Source: Spirochaetaceae bacterium (GTDB lineage Bacteria > Spirochaetota > Spirochaetia > Treponematales > Breznakiellaceae). Taken from it: a stretch of 37,825 nucleotides of DNA. Where the stretch lies: assembly GCA_031262035.1 (NCBI GenBank), contig JAISIL010000128.1:1-37825 (forward strand), in the 5' to 3' direction. A program made the position numbers and the translations under genes. The stretch's first letter is position 1. The number at the start of each line of letters is the position of its first letter. The notes below the pieces were generated by a model. The model saw only the letters and a program-made list of their open reading frames with translations, ran no database searches and was not told the origin of the DNA. Shown piece after piece: positions 7,206 through 15,172 of this stretch.

Positions 7206-9826
7206 TAGGTAAATTTTATACACAATTCATACATCTCTGCATTTTATTTATTCTGCTCTTGAGCTTTTCTGCCTGCAGGAATGTAATTATCGATGATGGA
7301 GGCGATGGTTCAGATAGTATAAAAAATGGTGCAGTTTCCGATGGCCCTGCAGCATATAAAGGCAGTATTCAATTGTCCGAGGGCGCTACAGAGGGAACAC
7401 TGAGCATTATTATTGAGGATAAGACAGAGAGGCGTTCGGTTTCGGGCTTTAGCGGCACGAGCAGTGATTTAAATACCCCAAGTCCCTTACGCAATTACTT
7501 TGAATTAATTACCCTTGATGCAAATTCAGGGACAAAGATAATGGATTTTTGCCGGGTTCAACAAACGACAAGTCCGACATTAAAGGTCCGCGTGCGTAAA
7601 GGGGTGCGCACCCATGCGCTCTTACTGGTAGGGAATCAGTATGGTTCAAATTATCCTACCCTGCTTGGTTCTTCTTTTGTTACCTTCTACCCCGATGCTT
7701 CCAATGATATGGTTACTTTTACTATCACCCCGCTTGTTATTGGTGTAGAATCTTACGAGGCAAATAACCGGGAAGCAACACTACAGCAGCCGGGGCGCTT
7801 AAGCCCGGGAATAACTATACCGGAAAGCTATGTAACACAGGTAAATATTGGAAACCGGGCAACAGCACTTTCGGCAGGGGATTCCCGGCAGATTGTTTCA
7901 GGCGATGGCCTTGCCCCCTTGGTAGATGCGGCACGGGCTGTAGGCTCTTCGACAAATCTTAATACGGCAGACCCAGGTAATACTGTTTGGAATGAGGGCT
8001 ATCCCCGATACGGCTATGCAATGGCCTATTTATCTGTTCCCGACCCGACTCCTGTCGAAGCGGATATTTTTGCAGATTATTATTCTAATCCGGATTGGAA
8101 TGACACAGGTGATTGCAATCCTGATACTGTTCCCTTTGCCAATCTTGTTGAACAGGGAATTGGTATTAACCGCAATTATCAGTTTACTCTGTATAATAAC
8201 CCGGGGGATATTTCATGGGATGATAAAACCCTGTGGGATAAGATTGCTACCTGGACCTACCGCTTTGTGTTTCGCATTGATTATCGGCCTTTTGAACTGG
8301 ATGAAACAGCCTGGCAGGATGCAAATGGTGATTTTCGAAAGTTTATAATAGACAGCACTAATACTCCCAAAGCTCTTGACGAAGTGCCTCATTGGATTAT
8401 CCGTCCTGGTTTAAATGACGATGTAAAAACCCCTCTGGTGGTTGACGGTATTAGTGCTACCGGCTATGCGGTAGGTGATTATGGCACAGACTATGCAAAA
8501 TTTAACGATGCCGATACGGGAAGCATCAGTGGTGCAAAGGCCTCTTACAAGGGGCTTCCGGTGAATGCAAACGGTGGAATTCCTGTTCCAATCAACTCCG
8601 GTGCGAGGACTCATATGAGTAATTCGCCTCATACCATAGGTATTTATGAGGAGGATAATCTGTATCCGGCTTATAGCGCAGGTAATACAGATGCACTCTA
8701 TGAATGTTTAAAATATTTGGAAGTAGGCCTTAGCCAAAATCCCAGTGCGCGAAAGAGTTCTTATTATGTAGGGGTAACGACTTATGAGAACCCTCAAGGA
8801 ACCACCGCCACCAATAATCCAATAAACTGTGCAGGAGTAGACTTTGATACCGACCGGACCGGTTTTCCTAATCTGCTTGGAAGCAATAAAGCGGATTATT
8901 TGCAGGGAACCGGGGGGAAAATTATTGTCCGGGGTATGAGTGTCGCCAACTGGGGAGCGGCAGTAAATCTGAGCTCAGAAGGTTATCTGCTTTCTCTTCC
9001 CGATGGGGCCGGTATCGATGTTGTTTTGGAAGGTGATTTAACCATAAACGGAAAGAACGACAATACCTCCCCCTTAATTTATGTCGGAGAGGGCAATACA
9101 CTGACCATTGGGGAATATGCAGATTGGTCGGGCCTTATTACTAATGATGAAGGGGTAATTATCCGGGGAAACACTTACCAGGGAAACGGCGCCGGTATAC
9201 TTGTAGCCGGTAGCAATGCAATTTTTACCATGGACGGAGGGGCCATTCAGGACTGCCATTCAACAAATGGGAAGGGCGGGGCGGTATTTGTGAGTAATGG
9301 GGCTTCTTTTGTATTCAACAATGGTATTATCGGGGGAACTTATGCTGTTACCGCCAATAATGCAACCACCACTACCTACAATGGCAGCAATTCCGCAGTA
9401 AACGGCGGCGCTGTAGCCATTGATGCACAGAGCAGCCTTGCTATGAACAATGGAATTATCTCTTATAATACGGCATCGGCAAATGGGGGCGCTGTGTATC
9501 TTGCTGCATCAGCGAAGTTTAAGCTGAATGGCGGCGAGATATATAACAATACGGCGAGCGCCGGTGCAGGCGGTGGTGTCTACCTTGATACAGGGGCAGA
9601 TTTTAGTATTACAGGCGGCATCATCTATGGAAAAGCAGGAACAACATTCGGAACGAGCGCTACCTACACGGTGGAGGCTGCCCCGGTAGTTACCTGGCCG
9701 CAGGGGAAAATTGAGCAAAAACGCTATGGCAATGCTGCTTCTACGGCCAACACTGCCGCCATCTCCGGCTGGACAAATGCCACCTACACCAACGGCGACC
9801 AAAGCCTGTATGCCGGCAGCCTCTGA
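7202..9826 (+). CDS. Lipoprotein with Pmp-like GGA[IV]/NNG repeats (paralogue B)
   Basis: An 874-aa protein with a lipobox ending FSAC (Cys25). It is a paralogue of the preceding gene over the N-terminal half but has an extra Asp- and Asn-rich insert around residues 275-340. From about residue 660 to 830 there are repeated turns containing GGAI, GGAV and GGGV alternating with FNNG, MNNG and LNGG. This resembles the GGAI/FxxN repeats of chlamydial polymorphic membrane proteins and other beta-helix adhesins, though no autotransporter barrel follows: the protein stops soon after the repeats. The start overlaps the previous stop by 4 bases. The likely role is at the cell surface, with lipid anchoring at the N-terminus. 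Substrate or receptor unknown. Confidence 0.72.
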   Translation: MIGKFYTQFIHLCILFILLLSFSACRNVIIDDGGDGSDSIKNGAVSDGPAAYKGSIQLSEGATEGTLSIIIEDKTERRSVSGFSGTSSDLNTPSPLRNYFELITLDANSGTKIMDFCRVQQTTSPTLKVRVRKGVRTHALLLVGNQYGSNYPTLLGSSFVTFYPDASNDMVTFTITPLVIGVESYEANNREATLQQPGRLSPGITIPESYVTQVNIGNRATALSAGDSRQIVSGDGLAPLVDAARAVGSSTNLNTADPGNTVWNEGYPRYGYAMAYLSVPDPTPVEADIFADYYSNPDWNDTGDCNPDTVPFANLVEQGIGINRNYQFTLYNNPGDISWDDKTLWDKIATWTYRFVFRIDYRPFELDETAWQDANGDFRKFIIDSTNTPKALDEVPHWIIRPGLNDDVKTPLVVDGISATGYAVGDYGTDYAKFNDADTGSISGAKASYKGLPVNANGGIPVPINSGARTHMSNSPHTIGIYEEDNLYPAYSAGNTDALYECLKYLEVGLSQNPSARKSSYYVGVTTYENPQGTTATNNPINCAGVDFDTDRTGFPNLLGSNKADYLQGTGGKIIVRGMSVANWGAAVNLSSEGYLLSLPDGAGIDVVLEGDLTINGKNDNTSPLIYVGEGNTLTIGEYADWSGLITNDEGVIIRGNTYQGNGAGILVAGSNAIFTMDGGAIQDCHSTNGKGGAVFVSNGASFVFNNGIIGGTYAVTANNATTTTYNGSNSAVNGGAVAIDAQSSLAMNNGIISYNTASANGGAVYLAASAKFKLNGGEIYNNTASAGAGGGVYLDTGADFSITGGIIYGKAGTTFGTSATYTVEAAPVVTWPQGKIEQKRYGNAASTANTAAISGWTNATYTNGDQSLYAGSL

Positions 9827-9848
9827 GAACTATTCAATTTTTTCATAC

Positions 9849-9877
9849 TTGAAAAAAAGATTTAAATATGTTATAAT
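9849..9877 (+). promoter_or_regulatory. Promoter, predicted leaderless (gene at 9884)
   Basis: TTGAAA (9849-9854), 17 bp, perfect TATAAT (9872-9877), then 6 bp to the ATG at 9884. No Shine-Dalgarno is present. Confidence 0.75.
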
Positions 9878-9883
9878 AGAAAT

Positions 9884-11410
9884 ATGGCAGAAGATATTTT
9901 TGGAAAAGTTATTGATTTTATTTCAGGAACGGAAGGCGAGGCAGGTGACCGGCGTCTTTTATTACAAAAATTGCAGCGGGATATAGCCCAAAACAAGTAT
10001 GGAAAGTTCTACCGGGTCAGGCAGGAAGAGCTTGATGTTCCCTTTGCAGAAACCATCTATTCCCTGTATCGTATTATTCGGCCGATACAGGCAATTACCG
10101 GCAACCCCCGGCTCCTGGAAAGGCTGAAGCTTCTTTCGGTGGAGACCTTTCTTGACCGGCCGATGGTGGAGGCCATTGAAAGGCTTAACCCCGATTCAAT
10201 TGAAAAAAGCGCTACCGACCGGAGTCATCCGGAGGTGGCAATGGAGCTAAAAGAAGATGTGAGCAAGCTGGAAGCACAGTTTACCACTTCTTTTACCGCA
10301 ACGGTAGACCATCTTTTTATAATGAATCAGGCTCTTTTAAACCTTGCATCCTTTAATTATACGGCCTTTTTAAGCAAGTTTGACGAAAAGTTTCTTCCCC
10401 AGCCGGATTACCGGCCTGCTTTCCGTCCGATAAAGGCAGTGCCTCTTGTGAGTGATATTGCCCATTTTGGCCATGCAATAACCCAATTGAACCTTTCTGG
10501 TGACTGGAAACTGGTATTAAATAATGCCAATGCCCTTGTTCAGATGCAAATTCCCCTGGATGATGCGGTAAAAATGCTGAATGACCTGCAGGATATTCGT
10601 TCGTCGGGCATTATCGACCTGATAATTCAGTATACCTTAAAGAACCCTTCCTGGGTGAATGTGCTGAAGTCAGGCCCGCAGGGTCAATTGGCATCCGATT
10701 GGCTCATTGCCAAAAAAGATGCATCATTGCGGCTTATCGACCGTATTATTTCTGTGCAAAGGGATGAAAGAATGGCAGCCCTTGCCGACTCGGTCTTTGG
10801 CACCTACGATATTAACCGCTTACAGAATTATACTACCCGTGCCTCAGACGACCTTGCATCCAAGGGATTAAATACCTTTAAGTATGCAGCGGTTTTTAAT
10901 TATCTTTTTGCTTTTATCGAAGACTTTGCAAAGCGGGAATTGCAGGAACTCTATGACATTGTGCTTGTTCGCGGGCAGTGGACCAATCAGAACCAATCAA
11001 AAGAAATGTCCGAGGCCTTTTATGAACTGATTAAACTTACCGAGGGCGTCCGGGCCCTGGATGATTCTCTTTCCGAAGACGGTAAAGAAGGCCAGCGTTT
11101 AAATGCAGCCCTTTCCCGTGTGGAACATGATAATAGCCAGGTCTACTATGTGAACAATATGGTAGGGAGCATTAACGATGACGCACAGGAAATAGTAGAA
11201 TCGGCAAGCCGTTCTATGGAAATCCTTACCCGCCGCTTAAAGGAACTGGTGGAAGACAGTCAGAAAAAACCCGGCGATATTATTATCAACTGGCGGCAAC
11301 TGAATATGGTTTCCCGCACGCCGATAGCGCAAAGGCTGGTAGAAGATTACGAAAAGGTCTCAACCTTTTATCAGTTACTGCAACTCTATGTAGAAAGCGC
11401 CGACGAATAG
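9884..11410 (+). CDS. Spirochaete protein of unknown function (helical, cytoplasmic)
   Basis: A 508-aa protein without signal peptide or membrane helices, rich in charged helical segments. It opens with MAEDIFGKVIDFISG and ends with a coiled-coil-prone region (residues about 400-500). From memory the N-terminus resembles a treponemal family sometimes labelled DUF5312, but I cannot confirm this and assign no function. It is read from a strong promoter whose -10 box lies 6 bp before the ATG. It runs convergent to mazG; the two stop codons are only 6 bp apart, so the transcripts probably overlap. Coding is convincing from length, start context and clean codon structure. Confidence 0.75.
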   Translation: MAEDIFGKVIDFISGTEGEAGDRRLLLQKLQRDIAQNKYGKFYRVRQEELDVPFAETIYSLYRIIRPIQAITGNPRLLERLKLLSVETFLDRPMVEAIERLNPDSIEKSATDRSHPEVAMELKEDVSKLEAQFTTSFTATVDHLFIMNQALLNLASFNYTAFLSKFDEKFLPQPDYRPAFRPIKAVPLVSDIAHFGHAITQLNLSGDWKLVLNNANALVQMQIPLDDAVKMLNDLQDIRSSGIIDLIIQYTLKNPSWVNVLKSGPQGQLASDWLIAKKDASLRLIDRIISVQRDERMAALADSVFGTYDINRLQNYTTRASDDLASKGLNTFKYAAVFNYLFAFIEDFAKRELQELYDIVLVRGQWTNQNQSKEMSEAFYELIKLTEGVRALDDSLSEDGKEGQRLNAALSRVEHDNSQVYYVNNMVGSINDDAQEIVESASRSMEILTRRLKELVEDSQKKPGDIIINWRQLNMVSRTPIAQRLVEDYEKVSTFYQLLQLYVESADE

Positions 11411-11416
11411 GAAGGT

Positions 11417-11830
11417 TTAAGCGGTTTGCTTTGGCGGACGGCCTTCGACCTCTACTTTTATACGCTCCCAGTTGCGTAATACCTCTGCGGTATCCTTCAC
11501 CTGGACATCGCCAAAGACATGGGGGTGCCGGCGAATGAATTTATCAATGGCGCCCTGGAGCACATCCTCTACGGTAAAAGAACCTTCCTGTTCGTGCATG
11601 TAGGAAACCATGACACACATGAATAAAAGATCGCCCAATTCTTCTTTTATATGGTCCTTGTATGCCGTTTTTTCGGCGCCGGTATCCTGTATAGCCTCGA
11701 CTACTTCCCCGGCTTCTTCCAAAAGGTCATCGCATAGTGTTTCAGGCGTCTGCTCCTTATCCCAAGGACAGCCATCCGGGGCACGCAAACGGCGAACTAC
11801 TTCGTAGAGTTCATCAAATTTTAGTGACAT
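11417..11830 (-). CDS. mazG: MazG-type nucleotide pyrophosphohydrolase
   Basis: A 137-aa single-domain all-alpha NTP pyrophosphatase. The metal-binding signature EEAGEVVEAI (about residues 36-45) is followed by EELGDLLF (about 62-69), the paired acidic helices that hold Mg2+ in MazG enzymes. GCPWDKEQT and RRHPHVFGD are typical MazG blocks. It hydrolyses NTPs to NMPs and pyrophosphate, cleansing the nucleotide pool or lowering alarmone levels. E. coli MazG is about twice as long with two domains; this is a single-domain version. GGGAG lies 7 nt before the ATG. It follows argF on the same strand after a CACGAAT element, so it may be cotranscribed with argF. Confidence 0.92.
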   Translation of the reverse strand: MSLKFDELYEVVRRLRAPDGCPWDKEQTPETLCDDLLEEAGEVVEAIQDTGAEKTAYKDHIKEELGDLLFMCVMVSYMHEQEGSFTVEDVLQGAIDKFIRRHPHVFGDVQVKDTAEVLRNWERIKVEVEGRPPKQTA

Positions 11831-11848
11831 TACATATCTCCCATTTTA

Positions 11849-11939
11849 AACCACGAATTTACACGAATGAAACACGAATTTTAATTTAGTAATCATAGAT
11901 TATTCGTGTCGGCAAAGCCGATTCGTGTTATTCGTGGTT
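11849..11939 (-). repeat. CACGAAT cloverleaf element 2 (minus orientation, one tip missing)
   Basis: Outer stem AACCACGAAT / ATTCGTGGTT is present. Read on the minus strand, the left tip is CGGC-ttt-GCCG and the central spacer ATAATCTATGATTA matches elements 1, 6 and 13, fixing the orientation. The right tip has collapsed to TTC. It lies between the argF stop and the mazG Shine-Dalgarno. Confidence 0.85.
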
Positions 11940-11955
11940 AATTATTAAATAATTA

Positions 11956-12906
11956 TTATATCATAGCCAGCATGATAGCCTTTATCGTATACTTCCGATT
12001 CTCGGCCTGGTCGAAGACGTGGCTTGCCGGGCCGTCGATTATTTCGGCTGTTACTTCTTCGCCACGGACTGCGGGAAGGCAGTGGAGGAAGATTGTATCG
12101 CTCTTGCCGGTTTTGGCCATAAGGCTGCTGTTTACCTGGTAGGGTTTAAGCAGGCGGACCCGTTCATCATGTTTTGCTTCCTCGCCCATGCTTGTCCAGA
12201 CATCGGTATACAGGGCATCGGCGCCCTCTGCTGCATTAAGGTCGCTTGTGACCGTAATACTTGCACCGGATTCTGCTGCAAGCCTTGTGCAGGTATCTAC
12301 AATTTTGCTATCGGGGGCAAGTTCCGAGGGGCTGATTACCGTAAAATGAGCCCCGAGTTTTGCAGAAATAACCATTAAGGAATTGGCCACATTGTTTCTG
12401 CCGTCGCCTGAATAGACGAGCTTCTTGCCCTTGCAGGTTTCCCCGCCCTTGCAGCAAAATTCCTCCAGGGTCATTATATCGCAGAGGGCCTGTGTGGGGT
12501 GGTAATCGTCGGTAAGGCCGTTAAAGACCGGCACGCCGGAATATTTTGCAAGGGTTTCTACCGTTGACTGCTTGAAACCACGGAATTCAATAGCGCTGAA
12601 CATACGCCCCAGCACCCGGGCGGTATCCTCTATTGTTTCCTTGCCGCCCAGTTGTATGTCCTGCATCGACAGAAAGACCGGATGCCCGCCCTCCTCGCCA
12701 AAAGAGGTCTCGAAGGAACAGCGGGTTCGGGTAGAACGCTTTTCAAAAAGCAGGGCAAGGGTCTTTCCTACCCAGCGCTGATAGATTTTTCCACCCTGCT
12801 TTTCAAGCTTCAGTTGCTTGGCAAGGTCCAGAAGAAGGCGAATCTCTTCGGCCGAAAAATCAAGCCAGGTTAAAAGAGAACGCCCTTTAAGAGATTCAAT
12901 ATTCAT
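11956..12906 (-). CDS. argF: Ornithine carbamoyltransferase
   Basis: A 316-aa enzyme that condenses carbamoyl phosphate with ornithine to citrulline, or runs the reverse reaction in arginine catabolism. The carbamoyl-phosphate motif STRTR is at residues 58-62. HPTQALCD (about 136-143), the ornithine loop DVWTSMG (about 235) and HCLPA (about 275) are intact. The length is normal for the family. No other arginine gene is next to it, so the sequence does not say whether it is biosynthetic or part of an arginine deiminase pathway. The -10 box TATATT ends 6 bp before the ATG, predicting a leaderless mRNA. The gene is divergent from the TPR-like gene, whose GTG start abuts the -35 box of argF. Confidence 0.95.
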   Translation of the reverse strand: MNIESLKGRSLLTWLDFSAEEIRLLLDLAKQLKLEKQGGKIYQRWVGKTLALLFEKRSTRTRCSFETSFGEEGGHPVFLSMQDIQLGGKETIEDTARVLGRMFSAIEFRGFKQSTVETLAKYSGVPVFNGLTDDYHPTQALCDIMTLEEFCCKGGETCKGKKLVYSGDGRNNVANSLMVISAKLGAHFTVISPSELAPDSKIVDTCTRLAAESGASITVTSDLNAAEGADALYTDVWTSMGEEAKHDERVRLLKPYQVNSSLMAKTGKSDTIFLHCLPAVRGEEVTAEIIDGPASHVFDQAENRKYTIKAIMLAMI

Positions 12907-12912
12907 GCCGAT

Positions 12913-12941
12913 AATATAACATAAAAGAGGAATTTGCTCAA
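12913..12941 (-). promoter_or_regulatory. argF promoter, predicted leaderless
   Basis: On the minus strand: TTGAGC (12936-12941), 17 bp, TATATT (12913-12918), then 6 bp to the ATG ending at 12904. The region is only 35 bp wide and must also hold control signals for the divergent gene. Confidence 0.65.
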
Positions 12942-15017
12942 GTGCTAAAAATTAATTTCTTTCTTCGTTACCAGTCCCAGCTCAGGCTTACCAGGGAATC
13001 GGTGTTCAAAAAAATTGAAATGGGGATAATCAATGCAATGGAGGTTTCAGGCGGCGTCGTTCGTTCTGAAAAAAAGATAATTCAGGCAGTTTTTGATGAA
13101 AGCAAACTCGGCTTTGACCTTGCTGTTTTAATCTTCCTCGAAAAAGCAATTGCCCTTATGGAGGAGCTGGCCCGCGATACCTTTGGCTATTGTATTGTAA
13201 TACGGCAAAATTCTGATGATGAGGACACCATGCGCCTTTGCACCAGCTTGCACAGCGGTATCTGGTTTGATGCAGACTATGCAGAACAATTTCAGGCATT
13301 TGCTGTTTTTGGTGCAGATGCGGCCGGTTTAAAAAAGCTTATTAGCTTAAAGTCAAACGATTGGCCTTGGAGCGCGGAGACCTTTCCGGGGAGCCTTTGG
13401 GAACTCTTTTATTGTTTTGAGCTTATGAAAAAGTTCTATCCTGAACGCTCTTTTCAAAGCCTTTTTACTTCTGCCGGAATGAACAGCGAAATTGTCAGCC
13501 GAAGCAGAAACTTCTTTATGGCAAGGGCTCTTTCTTTTAGCGAAGAAGAATGCATCAATGCGCTGGGGAAGCGTGCCTCGCCTGTGCGGACATTTGTAGC
13601 TTCTCTTATTCTTGCCTCTCTTAATAAAAAAGAGGTAAAACCAAGTTACCATATTATAGCAGCCTTGCACCGGCTGGAATGCGATGCCGGCGACGAATTG
13701 ATACTGAACGCAGTCCTGAACGATGCACGAAGCGGAAATTGTGAAGAAATGCAAATGGCAATTAACGACCGGAATTTATTTTCAAAAGAAAATTTTGCCT
13801 CGGTTGTCGGGAAAGAAAGGGCAAAGGACCTTGCCTATATTTTTTATACCAACAAGGCCTTATACCATGGCAGTGAATCAGAGATTCGTGCCGCATTCCT
13901 GGAGCCGCCGCCTGAATCGAATACCAATTTACTCTACAGAACACAGATACTGGCCGATATTGCAAGTTATCATATTTCTACCGGCAATAACGAAGAAGCA
14001 GGCAAGAGCCTTAAAGAAGCAATGCTTATTGCGCAGGAACCTGCCTACGAAAAAGAAATGCCACAGGCGCAAAGGCTTTATGCACTGGTAAACATCAGAA
14101 ACTTCCGTTTGCGCGACGCTATTGATTATCTTAATTTTGCTATTGAAAAGGCCGAAAAACTAAACAATTCTCATGAAATAGGCCTTATTTCTTATTATTC
14201 TGCTGCAACCAATTATCTCTATGGTAATATTTCGGGGGCAAAACGCTCTATAACAACGGCAATTGAAGCGGCACGGCTTGCAGGTAAGGACGATTGGGCG
14301 ACCCGTTTTAAATTTTTCGAAGCCCGCCTTCTTTTTGAAACCGGTTTTTATGCAGAAAGTTACGATGGCTTTCAGGCATTAAAAGACACAGATGCTGTGC
14401 AGAGTGATTTAATCGATAGCTGGTCTTACCGTTCAGAAATTTACATGGGAAAGATTTATCCCCGTGTGCCTGGTACACTACACAACGACGGCTATCTTTT
14501 TCAGATAGAGGACGCCTACTTTCATAAAAGTTATGAAGAAGCATTTAACTATTCAGAGAATCTGATACATAATATTACCGGCAGTGAATTCTCGCTTATT
14601 GAACAGCCCGATTGGCGAAGCGGTTTTGCCCAGTGCGAACTTCTGGTGCAGCCTTATAATCGTTTTATCTATAACATGGTGTCTGCATACCGTGCCCTTT
14701 CCCTTGCAAAAATTGGCAAGGCCAACAACGATGCAGCCTACTTCGAAAAAGCCAACGACAGCATTCGTCCCTGCCTTAAAAACAATGTGCAAACAAGCGA
14801 TGTGCTTGACGCCTTTTTCTATTTTGCAAACTACTGCATCTTAAAAGATTCCGGCGCCCCGGAAGTAGATGCAAACACGGCAATCAGCATAGCCTTTAAA
14901 CGCCTCCAAGGCCGCTCGAGCCGCATCGACGACAGCGAAACCAAACGCCGCTTCTCCAACCAAAACTACTGGAATAAACAAATATGGGAAGCTGCGCGAA
15001 AGCATAAATTGGTATAA
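12942..15017 (+). CDS. TPR-like helical repeat protein of unknown function
   Basis: A 691-aa protein with no signal peptide. The C-terminal half (about residues 310-640) is built of paired amphipathic helices of TPR type, with recurring Ala/Gly/Tyr positions (YHISTGNNEEAGKSLKEA, LRDAIDYLNFAIEKAE, YLYGNISGAKRSITTAIEA). Such arrays bind other proteins. The N-terminal 300 residues are not recognised. The start is a GTG at 12942 with AGAGGA about 10 nt upstream; an ATG at 13020 is the main alternative. It is divergent from argF with a shared 35-bp gap. A CACGAAT element begins three bases after the stop. Coding is secure; function is not. Confidence 0.72.
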   Translation: MLKINFFLRYQSQLRLTRESVFKKIEMGIINAMEVSGGVVRSEKKIIQAVFDESKLGFDLAVLIFLEKAIALMEELARDTFGYCIVIRQNSDDEDTMRLCTSLHSGIWFDADYAEQFQAFAVFGADAAGLKKLISLKSNDWPWSAETFPGSLWELFYCFELMKKFYPERSFQSLFTSAGMNSEIVSRSRNFFMARALSFSEEECINALGKRASPVRTFVASLILASLNKKEVKPSYHIIAALHRLECDAGDELILNAVLNDARSGNCEEMQMAINDRNLFSKENFASVVGKERAKDLAYIFYTNKALYHGSESEIRAAFLEPPPESNTNLLYRTQILADIASYHISTGNNEEAGKSLKEAMLIAQEPAYEKEMPQAQRLYALVNIRNFRLRDAIDYLNFAIEKAEKLNNSHEIGLISYYSAATNYLYGNISGAKRSITTAIEAARLAGKDDWATRFKFFEARLLFETGFYAESYDGFQALKDTDAVQSDLIDSWSYRSEIYMGKIYPRVPGTLHNDGYLFQIEDAYFHKSYEEAFNYSENLIHNITGSEFSLIEQPDWRSGFAQCELLVQPYNRFIYNMVSAYRALSLAKIGKANNDAAYFEKANDSIRPCLKNNVQTSDVLDAFFYFANYCILKDSGAPEVDANTAISIAFKRLQGRSSRIDDSETKRRFSNQNYWNKQIWEAARKHKLV

Positions 15018-15020
15018 TAC

Positions 15021-15121
15021 AACCACGAATAACACGAATCGGCTTCGCCGACACGAATAATCAATAATTGGTAACTACAAATTTGTGTGCGCCCTCAGGC
15101 GCATTCGTATTATTCGTGGTT
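15021..15121 (+). repeat. CACGAAT cloverleaf element 3 (full length)
   Basis: Outer stem AACCACGAATAACACGAAT / ATTCGTATTATTCGTGGTT. Left tip CGGC-ttc-GCCG, right tip GCGCC-ctca-GGCGC. The inner arm ACACGAAT pairs with ATTTGTGT. It begins 3 bases after the TPR-gene stop and ends 16 bp before the -35 box of ftsH. Confidence 0.88.
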
Positions 15122-15137
15122 AAATTTTATCCGGCCC

Positions 15138-15166
15138 TTCACTTTTCTCTAAGAATGTATTATACT
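15138..15166 (+). promoter_or_regulatory. ftsH promoter, predicted leaderless
   Basis: TTCACT (15138-15143), 17 bp, TATACT (15161-15166), then 6 bp to the ATG at 15173. No Shine-Dalgarno precedes this ATG. Confidence 0.65.
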
Positions 15167-15172
15167 ATATAT

